NCBI GenBank assembly: GCA_025084515.1
Contig: JAJAGP010000177.1
Span: 1-64,000 of the forward strand
DNA: 64,000 nt
Direction of reading: 5' to 3'
Origin: Ancistrus triradiatus
Taxonomy: Eukaryota; Chordata; Actinopteri; Siluriformes; Loricariidae
This document shows positions 35,291 to 45,692 of the stretch, piece by piece; the first letter of the stretch is position 1, and each line of letters starts with the position of its first letter. Both the position numbers and the translations under genes were made by a program. Below the pieces are notes generated by a model, which was not told the DNA's origin, searched no databases, and saw only the letters and a program-made list of their open reading frames with translations.

Positions 35291-37490
35291 CCATGTCGTG
35301 GGGGTTTCCTACAGGTACTCCACAGTCCAAATGTGTGCAAGTGTCCCTGTGTGAGTGTGCATAGTAAACCTTATTTGTATTCGTTCCTTGCTCTGAGCTG
35401 GAAGACCAATCTGTGTTTCCATTGTTCCTTGGAGCTTGCATGAGGATACTGTGATATTTTATTCTTCCCATTCTCAATAAACACACAGCTCAGTCTGATT
35501 AGATCAGGTTAGATTAGGTCTGATTAGACGCCGGTGTTTAAGTGACTGCTGATTGGTGTTTGATGTTCAATTTTCCTTCAGGAAGAAAAGAAAAAAACCC
35601 CCAAACCTCAGGAATTTCCTTTGTGTGCTGTAAGGAAACACATCACGAACAGTTTGCCTGAACGCTGACAGGCCATACGGTGTGATCTGCCAAATATTCA
35701 GCCGTTTAACCGCCGGTTACAACATCTGCTGATGGCTATCAGAACGGACCAGAGCGAGGCGAGAGATATAACAGCAACCGCCGAATGTATCAGTCCCCAA
35801 ACGTGTCCATCACGCTGTCGGTAAGAAGGGATTAAGAATGTAAAGGAGAAATCACCGAATGGGAAAACGCTGAATACACACAACAGCACGCTGGAGGGAT
35901 AAACACTTCTGTCATCCTGACACCCAAAAAGCTTTAATAAAAATCCCCGGTTTGAAAATCAGCCTGGCCACCGCTTGTGTGGAGTTGGCATGTTCTTCTC
36001 ATGTCTGTGGGGGTTTCCTCTGGACTGCCATTTTGAAATGAACTTGATTGAAATGCATTTGTTGTCATCTTAGCCACACTCCCAAAAATGTGACATCACT
36101 ACAAATCCCAGGACTGTCTTGTTTTTATAGTCAGCCTTTTATTACCAAGTGAAATGATCTACTAAACATTACTTTTGGCCCTTTTGTTCTCCCGCATTCT
36201 ACACAATTTTTGACCCCCTTCGATTCCCAAATATCCATGCAACCTGAATATATTTCCCTCTTCATGCTTTCTTTTCCCTTTACTTTTACTAAACGACTGT
36301 TTCCTTTTCTTGCTAAAATCTTATTTTTCTACGGAGTCTTTGAGCTTCTCATTCCCTCGATTACTTCAATCACAACTGACACCTGTCTGGCCTTTAAAAG
36401 CTTCTCTTTACTTTAATCTTCTTTCCGTCCTTTTATCCGCCGTAGGATCAAAATCTGCAGTTCGTTTTTAAAGCCTGAACGTTTTAAGCGCATTATTCCT
36501 TTTTTCTGTTTTTATATATTTCGTACCCCCGTGCTGCTGTAAATAAGCTCCTGCATGCCTGAATGTTTCAGCCATTGTAGGAAGGTGTAATTTGCTTTGC
36601 CCTCCTAAAATAGGGTGCAGTGTTGACGTGACCTCGCGGCCAAGCCCCTGCGAACACACACTGGCGATTAAAACCAACAAGCAGACCGAGATAAGAGACA
36701 TTCTTGGGTGAGGGTTCGATAAGAGCAGGGTGCGTTTGATGTAGTTAATAGCAGGGTGATGAGTGAACCCTGTGTAACTGATAACCACATGTCTGCAATC
36801 ATCGCTAAAGAGCTCTCCGTAGGCTACGTACCGTTACATACAGTCTGCTTCAAAATACGAGCGATTTATTTTATGGATTGAGATTGTGCTCATTGCTTTT
36901 TTCTGTGCAACTATGTACAGTGAATATTTTTAAGCAGAACACGAGAGGGAGCGTGTTATCGCGAGTAACATCACGGCTGTGATTCGGTCGCAGGCACGAG
37001 ACAAAGGCGAGTGCCGTAGATAATCACAGTCATTATGTTATTCACGATAACACACGACTTTTATACAACAGGTTTTTACAGCAAAATAAAGAAACAAAAT
37101 AAATCATTTCATACTCGATATGCTTTAATACCTTCTGCAAAAAAGTGGGTCCACAACAAGTTCTTAGGTAGGTAACAATTCCCTAGCCTGCTCTAACACA
37201 GTACGCTACAAAAAGCATAAGGTTTGTATAACACTATATACACCAAGAAATGTTAGCTTGAAATACAGAGTGCAAATAAGTAAAGATGAACAGAAAAAAG
37301 GACTGAAACTAAAATGAATTGAATTAAGAATTAAATGACAGAACTTAGTTAATTATTACGGTTATATATTTGTGTGGATAAAGCTTGTCGTTACTTAGCA
37401 ACACGCTGTCATAAAATTATTATTCAGTAAAATCCTGCTATTTAAATGTACCTCATTCTGGGAAATGATCCTAATAAAGATTATATCAGG
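35291..37490. other. Intergenic, possible regulatory DNA
   Basis: A short SINE-body fragment (gtgtggagttggcatgttct) lies at 35975-36025. 36600-36800 has three GATA-type motifs. A minus-strand frame 36701-36468 begins MSLISVCLLVLIASVCSQ, signal-peptide-like, but is unsupported. Otherwise nothing recognised. Confidence 0.4.
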
Positions 37491-38055
37491 TGTCACGCTC
37501 CCGACGCTAGGGGTTAGCATCGACTCCTTGTTTGGCTTGGGCAGGCTTGGTGCGATCGCGCATGCATCAGCGCTTGTTTGGTGCCGTGTGCGCAATTTGC
37601 GTCACCTGTTGGCCGGGCTATTTAAGTGCACTCTTAAGCCCAGACAGGGGTTGTGTCCTCACACGGCACCACACGGAATTGCCGACCTCCTGAGACCTCA
37701 CCCATCTCGCGTGCGCTAAATCGTGGTTTTTGTTTTGTTATCCCATTAGGGTGACTGGTAGACCTGTCTTGTAAAGGAGGTAGGCCATGTAGGACCAAAA
37801 GGTCCGAGGTTACCGCTAGGGCGTAGTGGCTAGCGTAGGGTCAGTTTCCTCGTTCCCTACTGTCCTTCCTCGGCAGTTTTGCCTCGCTCGCTGCAGCTAC
37901 GTGCACCGCCTTCTTCTTCTCTGGCTCAAAGCCGTTCAGGGGCTTGTTTCTCCCCTCCAAACCGCGATCGGGGGAAGCAGCACTCCCCACGCGATTGCAC
38001 TGCAAAAGGACGCTGAGCTGTTAATTAATCGGCCTCGTTCTTTTGAGTTTGCGTT

Positions 38056-38099
38056 CGAATCACGGTTCTCCCCGCAATCACAGGGAGAACCGTGATTCG
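38056..38099. repeat. Perfect 17-bp hairpin
   Basis: cgaatcacggttctccc (38056-38072), a 10-base loop, then its exact complement (38083-38099). The left arm overlaps a B-box-like gcgttcgaatc. Confidence 0.95.
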
Positions 38100-38232
38100 C
38101 TTTCATGACGCTCCATTCAAGTCCTGTCGCTCTGCGCAGGCGCAGACCCGTTTACGCCATTGGTGCAGGTCAGCCCCCACGTGCTGAGCGCTCATGGTGC
38201 CTGCTTTTGTTTTAGTTCTTCTTAATTTTTTT

Positions 38233-38313
38233 CTTCAGTGGTTGAGTGGAGCATTCGGTCTACACAGTAGCAACCGACGCATCCGCCCAGGGTTCTATCC
38301 TCAGCCACTGAAG
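38233..38313 (+). other. tRNA-like module (A and B box, closed stem)
   Basis: cttcagtgg and ccactgaag form a perfect 9-bp closing stem. Inside, ggttgagtgg resembles an A box and ggttctatcc a B box. It is not a functional tRNA gene by any clear anticodon arm. Confidence 0.4.
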
Positions 38314-38609
38314 TTTTTTTCTTTTTAGTCGTTTTATTTATTTTCTTTTCATTTAGTTATGTTTTTGGTTAACCATTTCCATCTGGAGCTAACTGCAATT
38401 GTGTCCTAAAATTCTTTTATATTTTTATTTTCATGGTTCGCCTTCGTTTATTATGGCAAACCATAACAGATTATTTGTATAATAGGAGCTATTTTGGCAT
38501 TATTTCTTATGGGAGAATTCCTACCTCATTCCTGCACATTCAAATTCCTGCTTTCAATAATATTACATAACACATCGGCATAGGGGGCTTTCTGATTGGT
38601 CCTCCTGCC

Positions 38610-38700
38610 TGCTTGTTTACGGGTGTAGTGCTTAACGGACATAACGTGGAAGCTGTAGGTGGAGATAAGAAACTGTTCAGATCAATGTCTACGTCTGTTA
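38610..38700 (+). repeat. Short repeat shared with 40279-40355
   Basis: tgtagtgcttaacgg..gtggaagctgtaggtggaga..gtctacgtctgttaat recurs diverged at 40279-40355. Confidence 0.6.
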
Positions 38701-40030
38701 ATGAGTTAATGTCTTATAATACCTCAATAATTGTTAAAAAATTATTATATAATTTGATTCAGGGTTGTATTATATACACTGTTTCCAGACTTCCAGATGT
38801 TTTGCTGTTCTTTAAAAAATCTAGTCATTTTGCTACTTTCAAGCAGGAGGAGAAAACAAATGGGTGATCCTCCTCCTGCATTAGTGACCCCTACCCAGCA
38901 ACATAATGAAGAGCATCATAGAGCCTTGTGCTAATCAAGCAGCCATATATAATGTTACATTACACTGCATTATATTTTGGAGTTGTGGAATTGCTGTGTT
39001 TTTATACTTGTAAGTACAAAGATATATAGTCCGCTGCACAGACGTTGTTCTGTCAAGCCAATACAGTCGATGATGTATTTTAATCCTCAAACCTGCATTC
39101 AGAACCAATAATCTGCTCTAAACGATGCCGATTTGTGAAAGCAATGGCAGCAAATGTTGTTCTGACTTTAATACAGTCGTACAGCTAAAAATATAAAAAG
39201 ATGTCCGATAAGTTACAAGCCGTCGCTCCATTAAAGTGCCTGAATGAAATCCAGCCCTCATGTGCACCATCTGATAATGGAAAAGCAAAACACGAGTGCA
39301 CTCACATCAAAAAGCTCGCTTATCATCTTTTGTCTGACATCGGCTCTTGTTTTCATCGTGTCCTGCTCGTTCAGTGTCCATGCTCAATGATCCTTTGGTC
39401 TCATACGAAGGGCTTCACCTGCAAACCATTTACTGCAATCAGATATGATACGCCATGAGATCATGCTTTCAAAAGTCTGAGCTTTGTAGTAATGAAAAAT
39501 AACGCAGACAGCCTGCTGAACGAGACACGGTAAATACAACAGCAGAAGATGACTGAACAAAAATGCATCGTGACCTGGTTAGGCCATGTTCATGTAGGTG
39601 GTACGTCTCAAAATGGCGTCCACACGAGAATGTTATTAAGTAAAACATTACCCAGAGCGTCACACTCCCTCTTCCCACAGTGCATTCTAGTGCCATCATA
39701 TCCCCATGGAAAAGGAAATGGGATTTATTCATCCAATCCTTGAGTGTTCCTGTAAGTAACATTAAACATTTTTTGTTCCACAGTTGCTTGTCTGTTAGTT
39801 AAATCCAGACAGGATAGTCTTTGCTACCCTTATACATTAATAAACAATGGGCACCCAACACCCTGTCACCAGTTGGTGGTTTGTCCCTCCTCGGACCACA
39901 GCTCAAGTCTTCAGAAGTCGCTCAGGTCTTTACTCCACCAAATCCAACATGCTGTCTAAGAGAAATGTTAAAATTAGTCTAATATATCCAAACGGATAAT
40001 ATGCCGTTATTCATTATTAGATCTGTGAAA
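38701..40030. other. Intergenic, nothing recognised
   Basis: No coding region or named repeat found. Confidence 0.4.
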
Positions 40031-40034
40031 CTCT

Positions 40035-40593
40035 ATGGGACCGTTTATGAGCCCTTTAGAATTTCTGCATAATGAGACAACAACTGAGCCATTAAACAAC
40101 TGAGACAAAAATATTATACTTTCCAATTATTTATTGAGGGAATAGAGCCATTATTTCTGTGCTTGACAAAAGTATGTGACCCTTTGCTTGAGGTATATGG
40201 TGTGACCCCTTGAGCATAAAAAATAACTGCTATCAGGCAATTCTGGAACAATCCCGGATCTCGTTCATGACGTACATTCCTGTAGTGCTTAACGCACAAG
40301 TGGAAGCTCTAGGTGGAGAAAAGAAACGATTCAGAACGTTGTCTACTTCCGTTAATTCATTGATTGCCATTCCTTATTAGTTAGTGGCTTAACATACCTC
40401 CTTAATCTCATTGGATGAATTTTAACGCATTCCTCCATAGAGAACAGATCCAACTCTGGGATGTTCGCTTCAGGTTCATCCCCAACAAGTACTGTACTTC
40501 CGAGTACAGTATAACAATTGTGTATCGTGGTTTTACATTTTTTTGCAGAAATACAGTAAATTCTAGAGTTCACAAACTTTCAAGGACCATTTA
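40035..40593 (+). mobile_element. Non-autonomous Tc1-type remnant with unrelated core
   Basis: Left flank tgagccctttagaatttctg and right flank gttcacaaactttcaaggac match the ends of the 24784 and 29350 elements. Internal part gacaaaaatattatact is also shared. The core (40279-40520) instead carries a repeat shared with 38610-38700, so another element appears inserted. Confidence 0.55.
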
Positions 40594-41069
40594 TACATCT
40601 TATGTATTTAGTTAATGATATATCTATTCCTTAGTGCGCCGTCTAAGGCATTTAAGACAGCCAAAAGATTTATTGCAGCATTTTGCATGAGCACTACTGC
40701 CCATCACGATGCCCATTTCAGCCTGGCATCGGCATTGACGCCGCCTGAGCCCAGCTGCATAAATATTACACATTATATACACTCAGAGCGCGCTAATGAG
40801 CGAGAGAGTCAGCGAGGCACGGGCGGACAGGATGTTATTACGCGAAATGAAAAGTCGAGGTAATTTTAGGTTCAGCTGGTCCTAAGTGTCCATCTGCGGC
40901 AAAAGTTTTACAGTCAAGAGCAACTTCATCATCTGAAACAAACTCATTTCGAAAAATGATATTAGGAAAAATAAACTAAACACAAAACTGAAATGCATCC
41001 AGTACAAAATACACTTACGTCAACACCTTCTTTGGGTTCGGCGTGGAAAAATTTGGCAACTAGACAACA

Positions 41070-41300
41070 GAGGAGTCAAGTCAAGTCAAGTCAGATTTAT
41101 TTATATAGCGCTTTTTACAATGGAGCATTGTCTCAAAGCAACTTTACATGTTAAGATTATCTCCTAATAACTACGTCCAATCCCAAATTGAGCAAGCCTA
41201 ATGCGACAGTGGCAAGGAAAAACTCCCTAGTTCTAGGAAGAAACCTTGGGAGGACCAAGACTCAAAGAGGGACCCAACCTCCTTGGGCGGCGTCCAGGAG
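41070..41300 (-). repeat. Retroposon tail repeat, inverted
   Basis: agtcaagtcaagtcagattt then tatagcgctttttacaatgg and agtggcaaggaaaaactccc are the complement of the tail seen at 35050-35290. Confidence 0.7.
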
Positions 41301-41599
41301 TGCAGTTTCCAGTGATGTAACACATCGTCCTGTGTTTTCATAGTTTTGTGATCAAATACATACGTTTTTACACGAATACATCTCAAGCACAGTGCAAAAA
41401 AAAAAAATTACGATTTAATTTATTAAATGGTTCAGTACATGCATCGAAATTTTAGCCATCAAAATGTCAGGCCAGAGAGCGGAGACAAAGGTCTTTTAAT
41501 CTTTAATGGAGAAAGCAAAGACGCAAAATGCGAGCTTAGAAAGAACCGAGCAGTGTCGCCCTTCCTCGCTCGCCACTGCCTGCATCTCACTCACACTAT

Positions 41600-41780
41600 A
41601 GCACATTTTACAATGGAGCATTGTCTCAAAGCAGCTTTACAGTTTTCTATTATCTTCTATTATCCATGCCCAATCCCAAATTCAGCAAGTGGCAATCGCA
41701 AGGAAAAACTTCCTAGACATTATAAGAGAGGACCAAGAGTCAAAAAGGGAACCAACCTGCTCAGGTGGTTTAGACGACAT
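41600..41780 (-). repeat. Second inverted copy of the tail repeat
   Basis: acaatggagcattgtctcaa, caatcccaaattcagcaag and gcaaggaaaaacttccta match 41110-41225 with a small deletion. Confidence 0.65.
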
Positions 41781-42026
41781 ATGTAAGAACAAACCAAGTT
41801 ACCTAATTAATACGTTTATAGTAGTAGTTTAAATAAATATTAAGAGACAGAACATGTTTAAAGAAAATATGTAGACTAATGAAATAGAGATAATATATTA
41901 TGAAACTATAGCATACAAGATAATAGTGTTAATGAATAAACAATTGAAATAATGTTAAAATATTCATATCGGTAATGGTACTGTTATGTAACATTGTACT
42001 GGTAATAAAAATGAGACAGTAAGTAA

Positions 42027-42191
42027 GGGACTGTGGCAGTCTAAAGGTTAAGGTACTGGACTATGGACCAAAAGGTCCAGGGTTCAAATCCCACCTCTGC
42101 CAAGCTGCCACTGTTGGGTCCTTGGGCCCTTAACCCCCAGTTGCTTGGATTGTAAGATTTTATCAATTGTAAGTCGGATAAGGGCGTCCGG
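42027..42191 (+). mobile_element. tRNA-derived SINE
   Basis: gggactgtggcagtctaaag..ggttcaaatcccacctctgc..ggataagggcgtccg. Same family as 18190-18375, with small deletions. Confidence 0.85.
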
Positions 42192-42399
42192 AATTAAAAG
42201 CGCTGTTTGACTGCTTCACTCACTATGCCACTCGGTGCATAAGTGTTTGGTTTAATCGGAGTGGAAACATTTATCTATCTGTAATTACATACATAAATAT
42301 GAGCGTGTGTGTGTGTGTGAGAGAGAGAGAAAAAAAATATACCCGTCTTAGTCACACCGAGGTCAAACTGAAAGCAATTCTGACGGAACGCGTCCCAAT

Positions 42400-42850
42400 A
42401 TCTCACCTCATGCACTTCTTTCCCCTCCTGCGTGTCTCCGCCATTGATTCTCAATAACTCGGTAACGACGTTAGGGAGCGTTACGAGGAATTGTGGGTCA
42501 GCGCGAGTGTGCGCGCGCGAGAGAGAGACGTGCAGGTCAATACGGGAGCAGAGAGGCTAACTTCAGGTCGCGCTGTGAAAGAAATGCTCAATCGTTAGCT
42601 GAACAGACGAGCGGAGACACAGAAGAGCCTCTGCCCTCCTCCTCCGTCCTCTCTCTTTCTTTCTCTCCGTCCGTTTGGAGGTGAATCTCTGTAATGAGTT
42701 CAGAGCGCCAGTCAATACGGCGAGTCGATACCGATAACCTGCAACACAAACACTCGGAACGGCGCTCTGCCTCAAAATCAATGCTCTTTATCCTGCCTGT
42801 AGTGTGCACTACTTAGCCGCGGCGTGTCCCACTGACCCGAACCGTCTCCT
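42400..42850. promoter_or_regulatory. CpG-richer unique stretch, possible promoter or 5' exon
   Basis: Relatively many CpG (gagcgttacgagg, gtgtgcgcgcgcgag, gtccgtccg, cggcgagtcgataccg) against an AT-rich surround, with gaggaattgtgggtcagcg resembling promoter elements. No coding exon is recognised here. Inference only. Confidence 0.2.
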
Positions 42851-43009
42851 CTGATTTTACACCAATACAGCTGGAACATTTCTTTTCAGTCATGTCAGGA
42901 GACCACATGCTTTCGCCTGCTCCAATTTAACACACCACCTAGTGCACTGTGTAGGGAACCTAGCGTGTGATGTCGGTATCGATCGCCATATTAGAGACTA
43001 GGCTATAAA

Positions 43010-43200
43010 TGATCACTCACTCACTTTCCATGCCCGTTTCAGTCCTGGTCAGGGTCACAGCGGGCTCGAGATTCAAGGCGGGAACCCACAATGAGGAAAT
43101 GCTCACTGCCAAGACCACTTTACTTTGCCAACTGACCTAACACATCTTTGCACACAGGGAACGACTCAAACCCAGGTCTCTGTGCCAACGTGCCACCCCA
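43010..43200. repeat. SINE-like repeat fragment
   Basis: tcactcactttccatgcccg..tcctggtcagggtcacagcgg then caaacccaggtctctgtgcc: the layout of a common fish repeat with a gggtcacagcgg core. Confidence 0.45.
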
Positions 43201-43226
43201 TTAAAAATATAAAACGACTACTGCAA

Positions 43227-43510
43227 GTGTAACAATGCATCGTCGAGTAAGATTATGCGTTCTTACATATTACACTATGTAATGCAGTTCCACTTTTTGA
43301 ACACCAGAGAGCTCAATCATAAGTCCTTCTAATTTCTTTTAATTGCAGCGGACTATAGATTGTTTTTGTGTGAATTTTTATACAAGAAAACACATTATTT
43401 TTAATTGTTATTCTTCAGGATAAATAGTGTTTTCATTCAGTTATTTAATATATGCTGAAGCTTCAACAGAACATTTTGTTTACAATTTTAAACCTCAGGA
43501 GTAAACAGGG
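43227..43510. repeat. Unnamed hAT-like repeat, copy 1
   Basis: gtgtaacaatgcatcg, tttcttttaattgcagcgga, ttgttattcttcaggataaa and gaacattttgtttacaattt recur at 48860-49050 and 62318-62620. Confidence 0.55.
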
Positions 43511-43584
43511 TTAAAACATCATAAAAACCCATAAACATTATATCACGTACGCAGGGCACAAAGTAAAACAAGACCCAGGTGATG

Positions 43585-44590
43585 CAGATATAAGGTCCGA
43601 CCTTTATTCCGTACATTTTTAACCATGAATGTTCATTTTTTTTATTTTCACGCCTAAAACTCTACTTGTTCTGTATACAAGAGTCTAAGAAAAGAACAAC
43701 TGCACAACACCACAAGGTCGACAGAGACAGTCCATTAGCGCCCGGTCACCAATGTACGCTCGTCAAGTCCATAAACGACAGGCAGGGTCTGTTTCGTTGG
43801 CTCTTTACTAAGGAGAAAAACGTTTGGCGTTCAATCGTCTGTTCCCTCCCTACCAAACAAACACCGCCCACTTCGGCCATCCAATCAGAGCGTTCCGTTT
43901 CCTCTTTGCATAGATGGCAGCTCGCCCCGTGACCGTGCCTCCTGCTTTCTGATTGGACAGATTTCCAGGCGTTTCCATGGTTTCTGACCGCCGCCGTTTT
44001 TTTTTCTAGAAACATTTAAAAAGTCTAAAATTTACAATGCCAACGTTTTTGTTCCAAGATAATATCAACAAGATATTTACAATAACTTACATAAACCAAA
44101 CAGGAATATTTCGTAAGACATAATTCTGCATATCTCCGAAGCAAAAAACAGGCAAAAACAGAGAGAACTGGTTATGTAACATCGTACACGCTCAGCACTA
44201 TTTATTCTCAGGTACCATTAGAGTGAAATGGTTACGACTGTTCGAAACATCGATCCAGTTTACATCGACAGCATGTCCACCTGGGATTAAATACGGAGGG
44301 GGGCGAAGGCTTAGCCGTAAAAAATAGCGTCTGTACATGGAAAAGAGTACAAACTCAATTTCAATCGTCACGTCCCACGTGGAAAATAAAAAGGCCGTTG
44401 GATTAATATATTAACGTTAATATCAAACTCCTCGCCGCTTTGTCCTCGCCCTCGTCCACGTCCGTACAAAATACGAGCCTAACGATGTGCTTTGTAATCC
44501 GAGGTACAAATCTTTTTTGTACAAATAATACATTTGTTTCTCATCTGGGAAAATAAGTGCATGTCCACCGTCCGGGCGCCGGCGTCTCCG
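43585..44590 (-). other. fbrsl1: 3' UTR of the fbrsl1-like gene
   Basis: Non-coding stretch after the stop. On the minus strand AATAAA lies at 43608-43603 and is a plausible polyadenylation signal. Another AATAAA occurs near 44205, so alternative 3' ends are possible. No repeat is recognised here. The end point is inferred. Confidence 0.5.
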
Positions 44591-45692
44591 TTATCGCGCC
44601 TCCACTTCTTTAGGATTGCGCGATGGAGAAAACTCCCTCGCGTCTTGCGTAGTCCGTCTCGGCGAGTTGGGGCGGACCGAAGGTACGAGAGGCGGAGGGG
44701 CGCTGAGCGCCGCTGTCGGGGGTGGGCGATATGGCATCGCCCCTAAGTGGGGCAAAAAAGGCGGCATGTGAGGTAAGTGCCCTTCCATGGGAGACTGGTG
44801 GAGCTGATGAAGTCGGGCGCGTTCCAGTTCGTCGCGCAGGTGGAGCCGCTCGCGTTCTTCCGCCTGCTGCCGGATCCTCTCCTGCTCCCTGCGCACTTCC
44901 ATTAAGTGATCCTGGTGCGAGTACTCGTGGGGTTCCCGCTCCCGATAGTTCCGTTCCGGTTCGTAGATCCCCGGGAACCGGGTGCCGGGTTCGGATCGGA
45001 TCTGGAAGTCCATCCTCCGCTGGAGGTCCAAGTTCCGATAGGCCTCGCGCAGAGGATCCCACGAGAACGCGGGGTGAGGAAAGCGCTCGCGGTTTGCGGA
45101 CGCGAAGGGGCCAACGCCCACGAACGGAGCCAATCGGGCTCGATCGAGCATTCCCATCTGGTGCACGAATGGCAGCGAGTGCGGGATCGTGGGCGGGGCC
45201 TGATGATGATGAGGAGGCGGCGGAAGGGGCAGAGCCGGATTTGGAGTCGGGTTCCGCGAGGGTGTTTCGCACCCGAGCACGAGCACGTCTGGGTCCTGGT
45301 CCTGCTCCTTGCGCTCCTCTTTGATCTTGGTCGGGTCGCTTTTAATCTTGTGAATGGGCACCCCTGGCGACGCCAGCTTCCTCTCCACCATCTTCAAGCT
45401 GGCGGGGTCGGCGCTGGTTTTGAACGGGGACGGCGAGCGCAGGACGGGTTTGCACGAGTCGATGGATGAGGACGAGGCGCTGCGCTCGATGCACTCTTTC
45501 ATGGGAGAGCGACTGCGATCCTTAGCTCTCGCCTCCGATAACGCTGCTGGGTCCCTCGCCAGGTCGCCGTGAGGACGGTCGCCGTGGTTACGGCCCTGCT
45601 CGCCGCCGCCGCTGCTGCAGCGGATCAGGTTGCTGATCTGATAGCTGACCGGAGCGGAGGCTGGGGAGGATCGATTCGAGTGACGGCTGTCC
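44591..45692 (-). CDS. fbrsl1: fbrsl1-like terminal coding exon (367 codons including stop)
   Basis: The acceptor is gttttccag before 45692 and the stop is TAA at 44593-44591. In frame it reads RDSRHSNRSSPASAPVSY, a Ser/Arg part, KIKEERKE, a Pro/His stretch, LDRARLAPFVGVGP, FSWDPLREAYRNLDLQRR, YEPERNYREREPHEYSHQD, a charged helix-like region, then PPTAALSAPPPLVP, SPRRTT and KEVEAR at the end. The exon is GC-rich, unlike most of the window, so long antisense and offset frames are open here by chance. Confidence 0.93.

Larger units (their letters stand above)
37491..38468 (+). mobile_element. LTR-like element, copy B, with tRNA-like modules and hairpin
   Basis: Starts tgtcacgctcccgacgctag and ends ggcaaaccataaca. 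The two ends and several inner blocks align with copy A (24851-25529, minus). A TATA-like ggctatttaag lies at about 37616. About 300 bases longer than A, the extra part including a 17-bp hairpin (38056-38099) and a tRNA-like fold (38233-38313). It has no coding region. It may be a solo LTR that gained inserts or a different kind of composite. Confidence 0.45.

Noticed and set aside
44610..45469. Long frames of 187-220 codons on both strands overlapping the fbrsl1 last exon
   Set aside because: GC-rich coding DNA opens other frames by chance. Only the minus frame ending at 44591 matches the protein family and splice phases.
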